Source: Pseudomonas typographi
Lineage (GTDB): Bacteria; Pseudomonadota; Gammaproteobacteria; Pseudomonadales; Pseudomonadaceae
Assembly (NCBI RefSeq): GCF_014694385.1
Contig: NZ_JAAOCA010000021.1
Span: forward strand, 1 to 64,000
Direction: 5' to 3'
Length of the DNA stretch: 64,000 nt
Shown in pieces: positions 1 to 7,829 of the stretch. The notes below the pieces were generated by a model. The model saw only the letters and a program-made list of their open reading frames with translations, did no database searches and was not told the origin of the DNA. Position numbers and translations under genes: made by a program. Every line of letters starts with the position of its first letter. The first letter of the stretch is position 1.

Positions 1-57
1 GCGGGGGACAAGGGGGGGTAGCGAATGGCGGCCTGCTGCTCATGCGGGTTTTTGCTC

Positions 58-96
58 GTAGGCGAATGAAAATAAAACGTTCTTTTCATTGCCTAC
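58..96. other. Long hairpin downstream of the sensor-kinase gene
   Basis: Two arms, 58-72 and 83-96, are complementary over 14 pairs with one bulged G and a 10-base loop. The hairpin lies about 100 bases beyond the stop of the minus-strand sensor kinase. It could be a transcription end or RNA-stabilising element for that operon, but no uninterrupted T-run follows on either strand, so its role is open. Confidence 0.4.
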
Positions 97-195
97 ACGC
101 AACCCGGGCAGGTCTTCCTCACTTGAAAATAAAATTTATTTGTATCGGAGGGCGGGCACGGTAGGCGGCCTACGCGACGCCGGCGCCGGTTGCCA

Positions 196-2172
196 TCAGC
201 CCGGTGCGATATGGGCAGGCTGCGGCCCAACGGGTGCTGGCGCTGTGGCCTGGCATTCGGCTTCAAGGGCCGTGAGCGCCGTAATCAGTGCCTGGCGCGC
301 CGGTAGCCACTCGGCGCCGGTTCGGCAGGCTTGCTCCAATGCGTGCGCGGCTTGCTCTACGTGGCGCGCACCGACGATCAACGCCATACCCTTCGCCCGG
401 TGGGCAAGGTCGGCCAGCGTTTGCGGGCAGGTATGCTCAGCCAAACTGCGGCGGTCGCTCTGGCAGCCGCGTACCACCTCCGCGCGCAATTGCGCGCCAA
501 AGCGGGCGTCGTGCAGGTCGGTCAGGTGCCGGGCCGGAAGTGGCGCGCACTCGGCCAGGCAGGCGCGTAGCCGGGCCAGGTCTACCGGTTTGAACAGGCA
601 ACCGTCCATGCCGGCGGCCAGGCAGCGCTGGCGCTCCTGGGTTTGCGCATTGGCGGTGTAACCCATCACCGTGCAGCGGGCACGGCCTTCGTTGGTTTCG
701 AACTGGCGTATCGCCTGGGTCAAGGCATAGCCGTCCAGCCCAGGCATATTGCAGTCGGCGATCACCAGGTCAAACGGTTGCGCTTTGTAAAGCCGCAGCG
801 CCGCCGTGCCGCTCTCGGCCGCGCGGGGTTCGATGCCCAGGCGCTGCAATTGCCGGGTAAGGACCAAGCGATTGGCCGGGTGGTCGTCCACCACCAACAC
901 CCGCAACGGCACGAGCTGCGCCGGGGCCGCCCGGGTGGGCGCCGGTGCTGGTGCATTGGCGCACAAGCGCAACGACAGCGCCAGGCACACATTGGTGCCT
1001 ACGCCTGGCGTACTGTGCAAGGTTAGATGGCCGCCGAGCACGGTGCTCAGCTTGCGGCAAATCGAAAGGCCCAGGCCGGCGCCATCGCTGCAGCGGGCAG
1101 CGCCCGTCGGGCGGAACTGGGTAAAGGGGGTAAAGGCCCGTTGTTGGTCTGGCACCGATATGCCCACACCGGTGTCATTCACGCATAAACGCACCTGCAG
1201 GTAGCCTTGGCGTACCGGTTGCAATGCTTCCAGGCGGATGGTCACGTGCCCTTTGGGGGTGTATTTGATGGCATTGCTGATCAGGTTCGATAGCACCTGG
1301 CGCAGCCGCAGTGGGTCCACCTCTACCGCTGTGCGGGTACGCGGGTCGATGTTCACGTGCAGGGCCAACCCCTGCTCGCGGGCGGCTGGCGAAAACATCG
1401 CGGCGGTGTCTTCGACCAGGTTGGCCAGCGCCACAGCTTCGGGCATCGCCGTCAGCTGCCCGGCTTCGATACGGGCGATGTCGAGCACGTCACCGATCAA
1501 TGCCAGCAAGCCCTGCCCGGCACGTTGTGCCACCGCCAGCGAGGCTTCATCCGGGCGCCCGGCGCGTGCGTGCTCCAAGGCCAACTCCAGCAGCCCGAGC
1601 ATCGCGTTCATTGGCGTGCGTATTTCATGGCTCATGGTTGCCAAAAAGGTGCTTTTCGCCACATTGGCCGCGTCGGCGGTGTCTTTGGCCTTTTTAAGCT
1701 GTTCGAGCAGCAATTGCCGTTCGCTGATGTCGATCCACCCGCAGACCACCCCACACACCTGGCCGCTGCCGTCGCGGTAGGGCAGCGTCCAGTGGTAGAT
1801 GGTCAGGGTTTTGCCAGCAAAGCTCAAACTGCGGTCGCGGATCAGCGGGCGGCCGTCGGCGATTACCTGCGCATAGTCGCGTTCATAGGCTAGCGCATCT
1901 TCGCTGCCGGCCAGTACCCCTTCGGTGACGCTGCGGCCGAGGATGCCGGTGCGGGTGCAGCCAAAGGTTTTCAGGTAGCTGTCGTTACAACTGAGCAGCC
2001 GCCCCTGGCGGTCGCGGATATAAATAGGGTGGGGCGTGCCATCGACCAGTGCCTCGAGGATGCGTACCTGCCCCGCCAACCTGCAGGCATGCCGCCACAG
2101 CCCGATGCCCACTGTGGCCAACGCCACTAAGGTGCACACCGCCCCGGCGATTAACCACCACGGTGCCGTCAT
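196..2172 (-). CDS. Hybrid sensor histidine kinase, BvgS/EvgS-like cytoplasmic architecture
   Basis: This 658-residue protein begins with one membrane helix (about 5-26), then a PAS domain (about 38-150). The H-box follows with phospho-acceptor His182 in the SHEIRTP motif, then an HATPase with DTGVGI and GAGLGLS boxes. A receiver domain (about 423-540) has Asp473, and a C-terminal HPt domain has His591 in AHRAKG. This is the phosphorelay order of BvgS and EvgS, but the periplasmic Venus-flytrap sensor domains that normally precede the helix are absent. Its ATG overlaps the stop of the response regulator by four bases (ATGA), so the two are translationally coupled and the short start appears genuine. 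Signals probably enter through the PAS domain or the membrane segment. The input is unknown. Confidence 0.9.
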   Translation of the reverse strand: MTAPWWLIAGAVCTLVALATVGIGLWRHACRLAGQVRILEALVDGTPHPIYIRDRQGRLLSCNDSYLKTFGCTRTGILGRSVTEGVLAGSEDALAYERDYAQVIADGRPLIRDRSLSFAGKTLTIYHWTLPYRDGSGQVCGVVCGWIDISERQLLLEQLKKAKDTADAANVAKSTFLATMSHEIRTPMNAMLGLLELALEHARAGRPDEASLAVAQRAGQGLLALIGDVLDIARIEAGQLTAMPEAVALANLVEDTAAMFSPAAREQGLALHVNIDPRTRTAVEVDPLRLRQVLSNLISNAIKYTPKGHVTIRLEALQPVRQGYLQVRLCVNDTGVGISVPDQQRAFTPFTQFRPTGAARCSDGAGLGLSICRKLSTVLGGHLTLHSTPGVGTNVCLALSLRLCANAPAPAPTRAAPAQLVPLRVLVVDDHPANRLVLTRQLQRLGIEPRAAESGTAALRLYKAQPFDLVIADCNMPGLDGYALTQAIRQFETNEGRARCTVMGYTANAQTQERQRCLAAGMDGCLFKPVDLARLRACLAECAPLPARHLTDLHDARFGAQLRAEVVRGCQSDRRSLAEHTCPQTLADLAHRAKGMALIVGARHVEQAAHALEQACRTGAEWLPARQALITALTALEAECQATAPAPVGPQPAHIAPG

Positions 2173-2792
2173 ATCAGTTCGATTCGTTTGGCGAGGGTGA
2201 TCAGGTCGGCTACCGACCGCACCTTGAGCTTTTCCATCAAGCGCTTTTTGTAGGTGCTCACGGTTTTATCGCTCAGGTACATGCTCAAGGCGATTTCCTT
2301 ATTGCTGCGGCCTTGTGCATACAGTTGCAGCACCATCAGTTCGCGATCGTTGACCTGTTGCAACAGAGCCAGCTCTGCCTGGCGGGCCGGGTCGGCGCAG
2401 GGCAGCAGTGCCTGGCGAGGAAAGTAGTTGTAACCACACAGTACGGCGCGCACCGCGCTGAGCAACTCGCCGAGGTCTTCTTCCTTGCGCACGAAACCAC
2501 AGGCGCCGGATTGCATGCAGCGGATTGCGAACAACGCCGGCGACTGCGCGGTGAGCACCAGGATGCGCACGTTCGAGCCCATGTTCTGATAGCGCGAGAG
2601 CAACTCCAGGCCGTCCAGCCGCGGGATACCGATGTCGAGAATAACGAGGTCGGGCCTGCTTTCGCGCACGCGCTGCATGGCATCGACACCGTTATCGCTC
2701 TCGCCGAGCACCTCGTAGCCTTCGGTTTCCAGGAGCATCCTGACAGCGAGGCGAACCACCGGGTGGTCGTCGATGATGTAGATGGTTTTCAT
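2169..2792 (-). CDS. LuxR/NarL-family response regulator (BvgA/EvgA type)
   Basis: A 207-residue response regulator with an N-terminal receiver domain (Asp8/Asp9 acidic pocket, phospho-acceptor Asp53 in VILDIG, Thr in VLTAQS, Lys in FVRKEED). A C-terminal LuxR-type helix-turn-helix follows (about 145-205, with the usual NKEIALSMYLSDKTVSTYKKRL pattern in part). I chose the ATG at 2792 over an upstream GTG at 2798 because an AGGGAAG ribosome site is well spaced only for the ATG. It is the first gene of a two-gene operon with the hybrid kinase, the bvgAS/evgAS order. It should be phosphorylated by the kinase HPt domain and bind DNA as a dimer. Target genes cannot be read from the window. Confidence 0.92.
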   Translation of the reverse strand: MKTIYIIDDHPVVRLAVRMLLETEGYEVLGESDNGVDAMQRVRESRPDLVILDIGIPRLDGLELLSRYQNMGSNVRILVLTAQSPALFAIRCMQSGACGFVRKEEDLGELLSAVRAVLCGYNYFPRQALLPCADPARQAELALLQQVNDRELMVLQLYAQGRSNKEIALSMYLSDKTVSTYKKRLMEKLKVRSVADLITLAKRIELI

Positions 2793-2929
2793 GGGCACTT
2801 CCCTGCTCGATCTTGAAACAGGGGCACCCTAGCTCATTTGTGTGCCATAAGGATGTCGGCACGGGGGCGGAACCGTTATATCGGAAATTTCCTACAGCAT
2901 TTTCGGAAGCCATGAAGGGTTGCGAAGGG

Positions 2930-4261
2930 TCACACCGGCATAGCCCCGCCGGTCATCTCTCGCGCCATGTCGCTGGCATAGCTGTCGGTCATACCGGCAA
3001 TGAAATCGACCATGCGCAGGAACGCCGTGTGCAAGGGCCAGTGCGGTTGCGGCGCATTATTGCCGAGCAGGTCGAGGATGCGCCGGTGCTTGAACGATGG
3101 CGTACGCCCGCCGTGCTGTTCCAGGGCTGCGCCGCAAAAGGCATTGAGCAGTACTTCGAGGGTGGTGTAGGCGCCAATCTCGTGGAGGGTTTTGCGCTTG
3201 TCTTGGAAGATTTTGCGCCGCGCGATCTCCTTTGCGCTTTGTACGCAACGCTTGGCCGGCCCTTGTATGTGCTCGACCAAGTCACCCTCCAGCGTGCCGG
3301 CCAACAGTGCCGTTTGTTGCTCGACGAAGGCCCTGGCGGCGGCGTTGGTCAGGTGCTCGATGGCTTTGCCGCGCAGAATCGCCAGCTTGCGCCGGCGAGA
3401 GTCAGCGGGCCCAAGCTGCCGGTAGGTATCGGGCAGGTCGTCACCGACCAGCCCGAGCAGCAGCGCCTCGACCTCGGCATAGTCGAGCAGGTCCATCTCC
3501 AGGCCGTCTTCCAGGTCGATCAAGGCGTAGCAGATGTCGTCCGCGGCCTCCATCAAGTAAACCAGCGGGTGCCGTGCCCAACGTTGCGGGCCGAGTTGTG
3601 GCAGGCCAAGCTTCTGGGCGATCTGCTCCAGCAGTGGCAGTTCGCTTTGGTAACAGCCGAATTTGTGCTTTTTGTAACCTTGCGAATCGGCATGCTGGGC
3701 GCTCCAAGGGTACTTCAAATAGGCCCCAAGGGTGGCGTAGGTCAGGCGCATGCCGCCTTCGAACTGGTGATACTCCAACTGGGTAAGCAGTCGAAACCCT
3801 TGGGCATTGCCCTCGAATGTCAGAAAATCCAGGCGTTCGGCCTCGTTCATCGCATCCAGCCAGCCTTTGCCGGCAGCCTGCTGGAACCAATGGCGAATGG
3901 CATCTTCACCGGAGTGGCCAAACGGCGGGTTGCCGATGTCGTGGGCCAGGCATGCCGATTGCACCACCATGCCCAGGTCTGCCGGGCTGCACCAGGCCGG
4001 CAGGCTGTCGCGCAGGGTTTCACCTACACGCATGCCCAATGAGCGGCCCACGCAGCTGACCTCCAGTGAATGGGTCAGGCGGGTGTGGATGTGGTCGTTG
4101 CTGGTCACCGGGTGTACCTGGGTCTTGCGCCCGAGGCGGCGAAACGCGCCCGAAAAAATGACCCGGTCGTGGTCCTTATGAAACGGGCTGCGGCCCAGTT
4201 CCTCGGCACCGTGCACGACCTTGCCGAGCCGTTCACGGTTGAGCAGTGCTTGCCAGTCCAA
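2930..4261 (-). CDS. dgt: Deoxyguanosinetriphosphate triphosphohydrolase (dGTPase)
   Basis: This 443-residue HD-superfamily enzyme hydrolyses dGTP to deoxyguanosine and triphosphate, helping to set dNTP pools. The N-terminal signature region has the FRRLGRKTQV stretch. The HD metal ligands lie in LTHSLEV and the later LAHDIGNPPFGHSGE motif, and further helices continue to the C-terminus as in the dGTPase-like group. The length matches the usual 440-505 residues. It is transcribed alone, between the two-component operon and the EAL gene. In some Pseudomonas annotations the paralogue is called deoxyguanosinetriphosphate triphosphohydrolase-like protein, so the exact substrate range is less certain than the family. 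Confidence 0.93.
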   Translation of the reverse strand: MDWQALLNRERLGKVVHGAEELGRSPFHKDHDRVIFSGAFRRLGRKTQVHPVTSNDHIHTRLTHSLEVSCVGRSLGMRVGETLRDSLPAWCSPADLGMVVQSACLAHDIGNPPFGHSGEDAIRHWFQQAAGKGWLDAMNEAERLDFLTFEGNAQGFRLLTQLEYHQFEGGMRLTYATLGAYLKYPWSAQHADSQGYKKHKFGCYQSELPLLEQIAQKLGLPQLGPQRWARHPLVYLMEAADDICYALIDLEDGLEMDLLDYAEVEALLLGLVGDDLPDTYRQLGPADSRRRKLAILRGKAIEHLTNAAARAFVEQQTALLAGTLEGDLVEHIQGPAKRCVQSAKEIARRKIFQDKRKTLHEIGAYTTLEVLLNAFCGAALEQHGGRTPSFKHRRILDLLGNNAPQPHWPLHTAFLRMVDFIAGMTDSYASDMAREMTGGAMPV

Positions 4262-4321
4262 GGCGTATCTCCGTACAAAACCAAGCCTGTAGCTTCCCCG
4301 CTTCGGTGCTGCGGTGCAAGG

Positions 4322-5488
4322 TCATAAACAGCCGGTGGGGTCTACGTCGATCAGCAGCAGGCGTTGGCCATTGTCGAAGCACTGCCCGGCGGTCAAACAG
4401 TACTGGTTGGTGGTGGCGTCCCGGTAGGTGCTGGAAAGCGTTAGCCGGCGTTCGTCCCAGCCTTCGGCGAGCAGGTGGTAGAAGTACGGCCGCCATGACC
4501 AGTTGTGGCCGATATAGCCGGCATCGCTGCGCCAAGCGCCGTCGTGCCATTCCAGGTTAGGCGTGAGCTGGGTGCCATGGCGGTCGCATTGGTAAAAACG
4601 CAACACCCAGGGGTAATCGTGCAGTGCCGGCAGTTCCGTGGTGGGCGCGTGCCGGGTGGCCCACGCTTGCAATTGGCTCATCAGCATCGCCAGTTGCTGG
4701 CGCAGGCGCTTGAACGCAGCGCGCTGCTCGATTTTGTGTTGTACGTAGCGGCCACGCAGGGCCGCGAAGCGCTCAACGAATGCGTCGCTTGCGAAAAAGC
4801 CCGGTTCTGCCCGGGCAAACAGGTAACCCTGCACATAGCGCGCCCCGCATTCCAGGGCAAAGTCCATTTCTGCCTCGGTTTCCACGCCCTCGGCAATGAT
4901 CCAGCAACCGGTTTTCTCGGCCATCAATGCCAGGGCCTTGACCACCTCGCTGCTCGGGCCGCCCCGGGCGGCCGCTTGGAACAGGCGCATGTCGAGCTTG
5001 AGGATATCCGGCTGCAGTTCGAGCACCCGGTCGAGTTGGGAGTAGCCGACCCCGAAATCATCGATGGCGATGCGGGCACCGGCTTGGCGATAGCGCGCGG
5101 TCACGTCGCGTAGGCGTTGGTTATTGCCGGAGCATTCAGTGATCTCAAACACCACACGCTGCGCCGGCACGCCATGCTTGGCCAACTGTGCCAAGCTCGG
5201 CAGCGCCTGCCCGGGGCGCAACTGGCTAACCCAACGCGGCGATATGTTCAGGCTTAAGAACCAATCGGCCGGCGCTTGGGCGAATGTGCTAAGGGCTTCA
5301 TTACGGATTTGCCGGTCGAGCGCACGCAACGCGCCTGCGGTCTGTTTGGGGTCGCCGAACAACGGCCCCACCGAGCGAAGCTCCCCGCCGGGTAGGCGCA
5401 AGCGGCCCAATGCTTCTACGCCGGCGATGCGGCCGGTGGCGGTGTCGATAAAGGGCTGGAAGCAGGCGGTAGGGTGCCCATCGAACAC
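4322..5488 (-). CDS. EAL-domain cyclic-di-GMP phosphodiesterase with a C-terminal sensor-like domain
   Basis: A 388-residue protein whose first ~250 residues form an EAL domain. It keeps the catalytic signatures: EALGRLRL near residue 26, LNISPRW, EITE, IAIDDFGVGYS, LKLDMRLF, AEGVETEAEM and VQGYLFARAEP. It is therefore probably an active phosphodiesterase that degrades cyclic-di-GMP. There is no GGDEF domain and no membrane helix. After a short helical linker the last ~110 residues form a second domain with a WRPYFYHLL ... YRDATTNQYCLTAGQ pattern resembling a PDC/Cache-type ligand sensor, unusual because it is C-terminal and cytoplasmic. The gene stands alone. Its ligand and targets are unknown. 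Confidence 0.9.
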   Translation of the reverse strand: MFDGHPTACFQPFIDTATGRIAGVEALGRLRLPGGELRSVGPLFGDPKQTAGALRALDRQIRNEALSTFAQAPADWFLSLNISPRWVSQLRPGQALPSLAQLAKHGVPAQRVVFEITECSGNNQRLRDVTARYRQAGARIAIDDFGVGYSQLDRVLELQPDILKLDMRLFQAAARGGPSSEVVKALALMAEKTGCWIIAEGVETEAEMDFALECGARYVQGYLFARAEPGFFASDAFVERFAALRGRYVQHKIEQRAAFKRLRQQLAMLMSQLQAWATRHAPTTELPALHDYPWVLRFYQCDRHGTQLTPNLEWHDGAWRSDAGYIGHNWSWRPYFYHLLAEGWDERRLTLSSTYRDATTNQYCLTAGQCFDNGQRLLLIDVDPTGCL

Positions 5489-5613
5489 GGCGGCTCCTTA
5501 ATGCTCAAGAAGGAAGCCTGAATGATGGCTTCTTGGAATCACCCCCGAGCACTGCAAGAATGCCGCCAATTCGCAATCGCTAACGCCATGCAGCCAACGT
5601 TCGAACCCTCACA

Positions 5614-5943
5614 TCAACGCGTCGCCTTTTGCAGCAGGCGCAGCAACGGTGCGAGGCTCGCCGCCAACCGCACCAGGCGCCCCAGGCCACCCAGCTTGCC
5701 AGCGCGCGCCCCTTTGCCACTGAGAAAACCCAGCAGCGTGACCAGCCCCACCCCCCACAGCGGCCCATGTTTGATGCCCAGCCCCTCTTGTACGTGTTGT
5801 GACATGCCCCGCAACCGAGCGAGTGGGTTGACCACTTGGCGGGCCTCTTGGCGGATCTCCTGGCGGTGCATTTCCATGCGCAAGCGAACCAGCGCCTTGC
5901 GCATCTCTCGGCGCGACGCGCCGCTGTTCGAGGGTAGGGTCAT
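5614..5943 (-). CDS. Small membrane-associated protein, YqjK-like position
   Basis: This 109-residue basic protein ends a three-gene operon: ElaB/YqjD-like, YqjE-like, then this gene. It overlaps the YqjE-like stop by four bases. The N-terminal half is a charged helix rich in Arg, Glu and Gln, and a hydrophobic stretch (about residues 63-77) follows. In enteric bacteria the yqjD-yqjE-yqjK order places a small protein of unknown function here. I infer this equivalence from position; the sequence itself does not clearly match. It may be a peripheral inner-membrane protein linked to stress or stationary phase. Confidence 0.75.
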   Translation of the reverse strand: MTLPSNSGASRREMRKALVRLRMEMHRQEIRQEARQVVNPLARLRGMSQHVQEGLGIKHGPLWGVGLVTLLGFLSGKGARAGKLGGLGRLVRLAASLAPLLRLLQKATR

Positions 5944-6329
5944 GGCAACAGCCGCTCCCGGTCTTTAGCCAGCTCTTCAAGGGTGGCATGAAAAGGCGAC
6001 AATTCATCGAAGATCGCCGCTTTCAGGCGCAACGCGCAAAACAACCCAGCTAGCAGGTAAAAAATACACAAGCCCACCATCCCAGGGATGCGATAGGTAT
6101 CCCACAGCAGGATGAGCACCAACCCCGATAATGCCACCAAGGCGAGCAGGGCGAACACCAGGGCCAAGCCTGCGAATAACAGCAGGCTCACCGTGCGGGA
6201 TTTTTGTTCTTGCAGTTCAATACCGGCCAGTTCCACATGGCTGTGCAGCAGGCCCAACACGCTGGCCAGCAGGCGCCGGCTTGGTGAGCCGGTAGGCGCG
6301 GCGGCGCCCGGTTTTTCCCCGATGCTCAT
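5940..6329 (-). CDS. YqjE-like inner-membrane protein (phage-holin-family, DUF1469)
   Basis: A 129-residue protein with an N-terminal amphipathic region (LLASVLGLLHSHVELAGIEL), two central transmembrane helices (about 46-70 and 76-100) and a charged C-terminal tail. That is the layout of YqjE/DUF1469 proteins, which are annotated as putative superfamily III holins but act in the host inner membrane. It lies directly downstream of the ElaB/YqjD-like gene with only 2 bases between them and overlaps the next gene. YqjD and ElaB are linked to ribosome tethering and stationary phase, and YqjE is usually co-transcribed. Its own function is not established. Confidence 0.88.
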   Translation of the reverse strand: MSIGEKPGAAAPTGSPSRRLLASVLGLLHSHVELAGIELQEQKSRTVSLLLFAGLALVFALLALVALSGLVLILLWDTYRIPGMVGLCIFYLLAGLFCALRLKAAIFDELSPFHATLEELAKDRERLLP

Positions 6330-6331
6330 GT

Positions 6332-6646
6332 TCAGCGCCTTGTTGCTAACAAACCGATAAGAAAGCCTACGCCGGCTGCAATTCCAATCGCCTGAATCGG
6401 CTTGGCTTGGATAAACTCTTCGATAGCACCCACCGCCAATTTGCCTTGTTCGATCAAAGCCTGTTCGCTGTCTTTGAGCGAGCCGCGTGCCCGTACCAGG
6501 CTCTCCTTGATCTGGGCGCGTAGCACTTCGGCTCGGTCCCCCGCCAAGGTTGCACTGTGCTCAAGCAGTTTTTCGGCATCGCGTACGAGGTTCTGGAAAT
6601 CTGCCGCAAGCACTTCTTGTGCGGCTTTGGCGCTGATGTTGGGCAT
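6332..6646 (-). CDS. ElaB/YqjD-family (DUF883) membrane-anchored protein
   Basis: A 104-residue protein made of a long amphipathic helix (about 8-75) followed by a single C-terminal transmembrane segment (PIQAIGIAAGVGFLIGLLATRR). This is the tail-anchored form of ElaB, YqjD and YgaM, which bind ribosomes or membranes as cells enter stationary phase. The open frame extends upstream, but the ATG at 6646 is preceded by AGACAGGAGG at good spacing and gives the family length, so I place the start there. It heads a tightly packed operon with the YqjE-like and small downstream genes. Confidence 0.9.
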   Translation of the reverse strand: MPNISAKAAQEVLAADFQNLVRDAEKLLEHSATLAGDRAEVLRAQIKESLVRARGSLKDSEQALIEQGKLAVGAIEEFIQAKPIQAIGIAAGVGFLIGLLATRR

Positions 6647-7128
6647 ATTGCCTCCTGTCTGGTCGTTATCGGTTTCGAGTCCATGAACGCCGCTAAGGTT
6701 CAGCCGGCCCCCCATGGTAGTTTTTTGCTGCCAAACGGTGCGGTGCCCAGCCTGGCGCGCCCAAACGAGGCATTCATCGGCAGGCCACGGAAGGGTCAGC
6801 GAGCGGCCGCCTAAATGTTCCTTCACGGTACGCCCATCGGCTGCTCCTACAGCAGTTGCTCAAGGTGGTTGAATGAACCCTTGTGCCCTGGGCGCGTAAA
6901 CAGTGTGCGGGGTTTGGGCGCCGCAATGGCGTGCCACAACAGTGATCGTAGCCTGCGCTGGGCCATTTTTCGAGCCCGTGCCGCGTAGGGTGGCTGCGGG
7001 GTGAGGGCACAAACGCTGGCGAAGGGCTAAGGGAGTGGCCTTGGTACAAGCGCCTGCTGCTTGCGAGCACGGCGCGGTAAGGCGCGATTGCCTAGACTAA
7101 TATGCCGTTGCCGCTGAGGGGGTTTCAC
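6647..7128. other. Intergenic region without a recognised gene
   Basis: These 482 bases separate the divergent DUF883 operon and the thioredoxin-fold gene. I see no reading frame with family-like content. A small palindrome, CTGCTCCTACAGCAG, sits at 6841-6855. The minus-strand promoter and ribosome site of the DUF883 gene should lie at its left end, and a GAGGGGG ribosome site for the plus-strand gene lies at its right end. Confidence 0.5.
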
Positions 7129-7368
7129 ATGCTCGCCGAATGCAAATTGTACATCGTCACCGGCCACCCTTTGTGCAGCCTCGCCGAGGACATGCTCATG
7201 GATTGGGTGGAGCGGGCAGGGCTGTTGGTCGAACTGGTCGACATTACCGAGCAGCCTTTGCCGCTAGCCCAGTGGAGCAGCCGCGTGCCAGTGCTTGAGC
7301 GGGTGGATACCGGCGCGCAGTTGCCCTGGCCGTTCGACCTGGAAGATATCGAACACTTCCTGAAATAA
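7129..7368 (+). CDS. Glutaredoxin-like / DUF836 thioredoxin-fold protein
   Basis: A 79-residue protein with the short thioredoxin-fold pattern of the DUF836 group. A first strand (CKLYIVTGHPLC) is followed by a helix, a second strand (VELVDITEQP), the cis-Pro region VPVLER, and a final strand and helix (QLPWPFDLEDIEHFL). The cysteine after the first strand is single, so a monothiol or redox-inactive role is likely. I chose the ATG at 7129 over 7102 because GAGGGGG lies six bases before it and the fold begins there. It stands alone on the plus strand. Confidence 0.82.
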   Translation: MLAECKLYIVTGHPLCSLAEDMLMDWVERAGLLVELVDITEQPLPLAQWSSRVPVLERVDTGAQLPWPFDLEDIEHFLK

Positions 7369-7411
7369 CGCCAGGGTCGCCTCCGCTGGTTTAACTGCGC
7401 ACACTCACTGC

Positions 7412-7440
7412 TTGCCGGCCACTTCATGGATGAGTAAACT
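7412..7440 (+). promoter_or_regulatory. Predicted sigma-70 promoter of the LexA-box gene
   Basis: TTGCCG at 7412-7417 and TAAACT at 7435-7440 are separated by exactly 17 bases. The -10 element runs into the LexA box, so repressor binding would block polymerase. The predicted transcript would begin near 7447, after upstream ATGs at 7412, 7430 and 7445, which supports the GTG start at 7475. Confidence 0.6.
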
Positions 7441-7454
7441 GTATATGCATACAG
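7439..7454. promoter_or_regulatory. LexA (SOS) box
   Basis: CTGTATATGCATACAG is a perfect 16-base palindrome that keeps the CTGT...ACAG ends and the alternating TA core of the gammaproteobacterial LexA consensus. It overlaps the -10 and the expected start point of the downstream small gene, the classical position for repression. Confidence 0.85.
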
Positions 7455-7474
7455 CAAAAGCAGGGCGAAGCCGC

Positions 7475-7789
7475 GTGAACATCGAGCAACTTAAATACAG
7501 TGTCAATCACATGCCAGCCCACGCGGTGTTCGACGCAGCCTTGGCGCTTCAACTCGAGGGGCTGGTGATGGATGACCGCACGCCTTTCAGCCGGGTTCAC
7601 TTCAACGCCTGCTTTGCCGAAATAGAAGCGCTGTTCCAGCGTGCCGGCTATCACCGCGGCCTAGACGTGGTGGGCTATGACGGCCAAGTCTACGCCCTAT
7701 ACGACCCTGCGCGCTGGGAGGCGGTGGCGGTGCTGCGCACCCTCAAGCAGGCGTGCGAGGCGCGCCAGGCTGGAATGGCAGCCAGTTGA
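7475..7789 (+). CDS. Small protein of unknown function, probably SOS-induced
   Basis: A 104-residue protein that I do not recognise. It begins at a GTG (NIEQLKYSVNHMPAHAVFDAALALQLEG...) 21 bases after a LexA box. Longer frames starting at 7412 or 7430 would place the promoter and operator inside the coding region, so the GTG is preferred. A weak AGGGCGA ribosome site lies upstream. The sequence has no cysteine-rich, membrane or signal segment apart from one internal Cys, and looks like a compact alpha/beta cytoplasmic protein. It is not similar to SulA, YebG, DinI or RecX as I know them. The operator predicts induction by DNA damage. Confidence 0.8.
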   Translation: MNIEQLKYSVNHMPAHAVFDAALALQLEGLVMDDRTPFSRVHFNACFAEIEALFQRAGYHRGLDVVGYDGQVYALYDPARWEAVAVLRTLKQACEARQAGMAAS

Positions 7790-7829
7790 TGCGGGATAAT
7801 GCCCGCCTTCCTTAGCGCAGGCACCGAAC

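Noticed and set aside
2869..2897. GGAACC followed after 16 bases by CCTACAG, hrp-box-like on the plus strand
   Set aside because: The -10 half breaks the CCAC core, and no plus-strand gene follows until 7129; only minus-strand genes lie downstream.
2813..4042. A 409-codon open frame antisense to the dGTPase gene
   Set aside because: It is a GC-rich shadow frame; the dGTPase on the other strand has clear motifs and family length.
6841..6855. CTGCTCCTACAGCAG palindrome resembling part of a Pseudomonas REP element
   Set aside because: Only the short tail matches; the diagnostic stem and the paired copies of a REP are missing.
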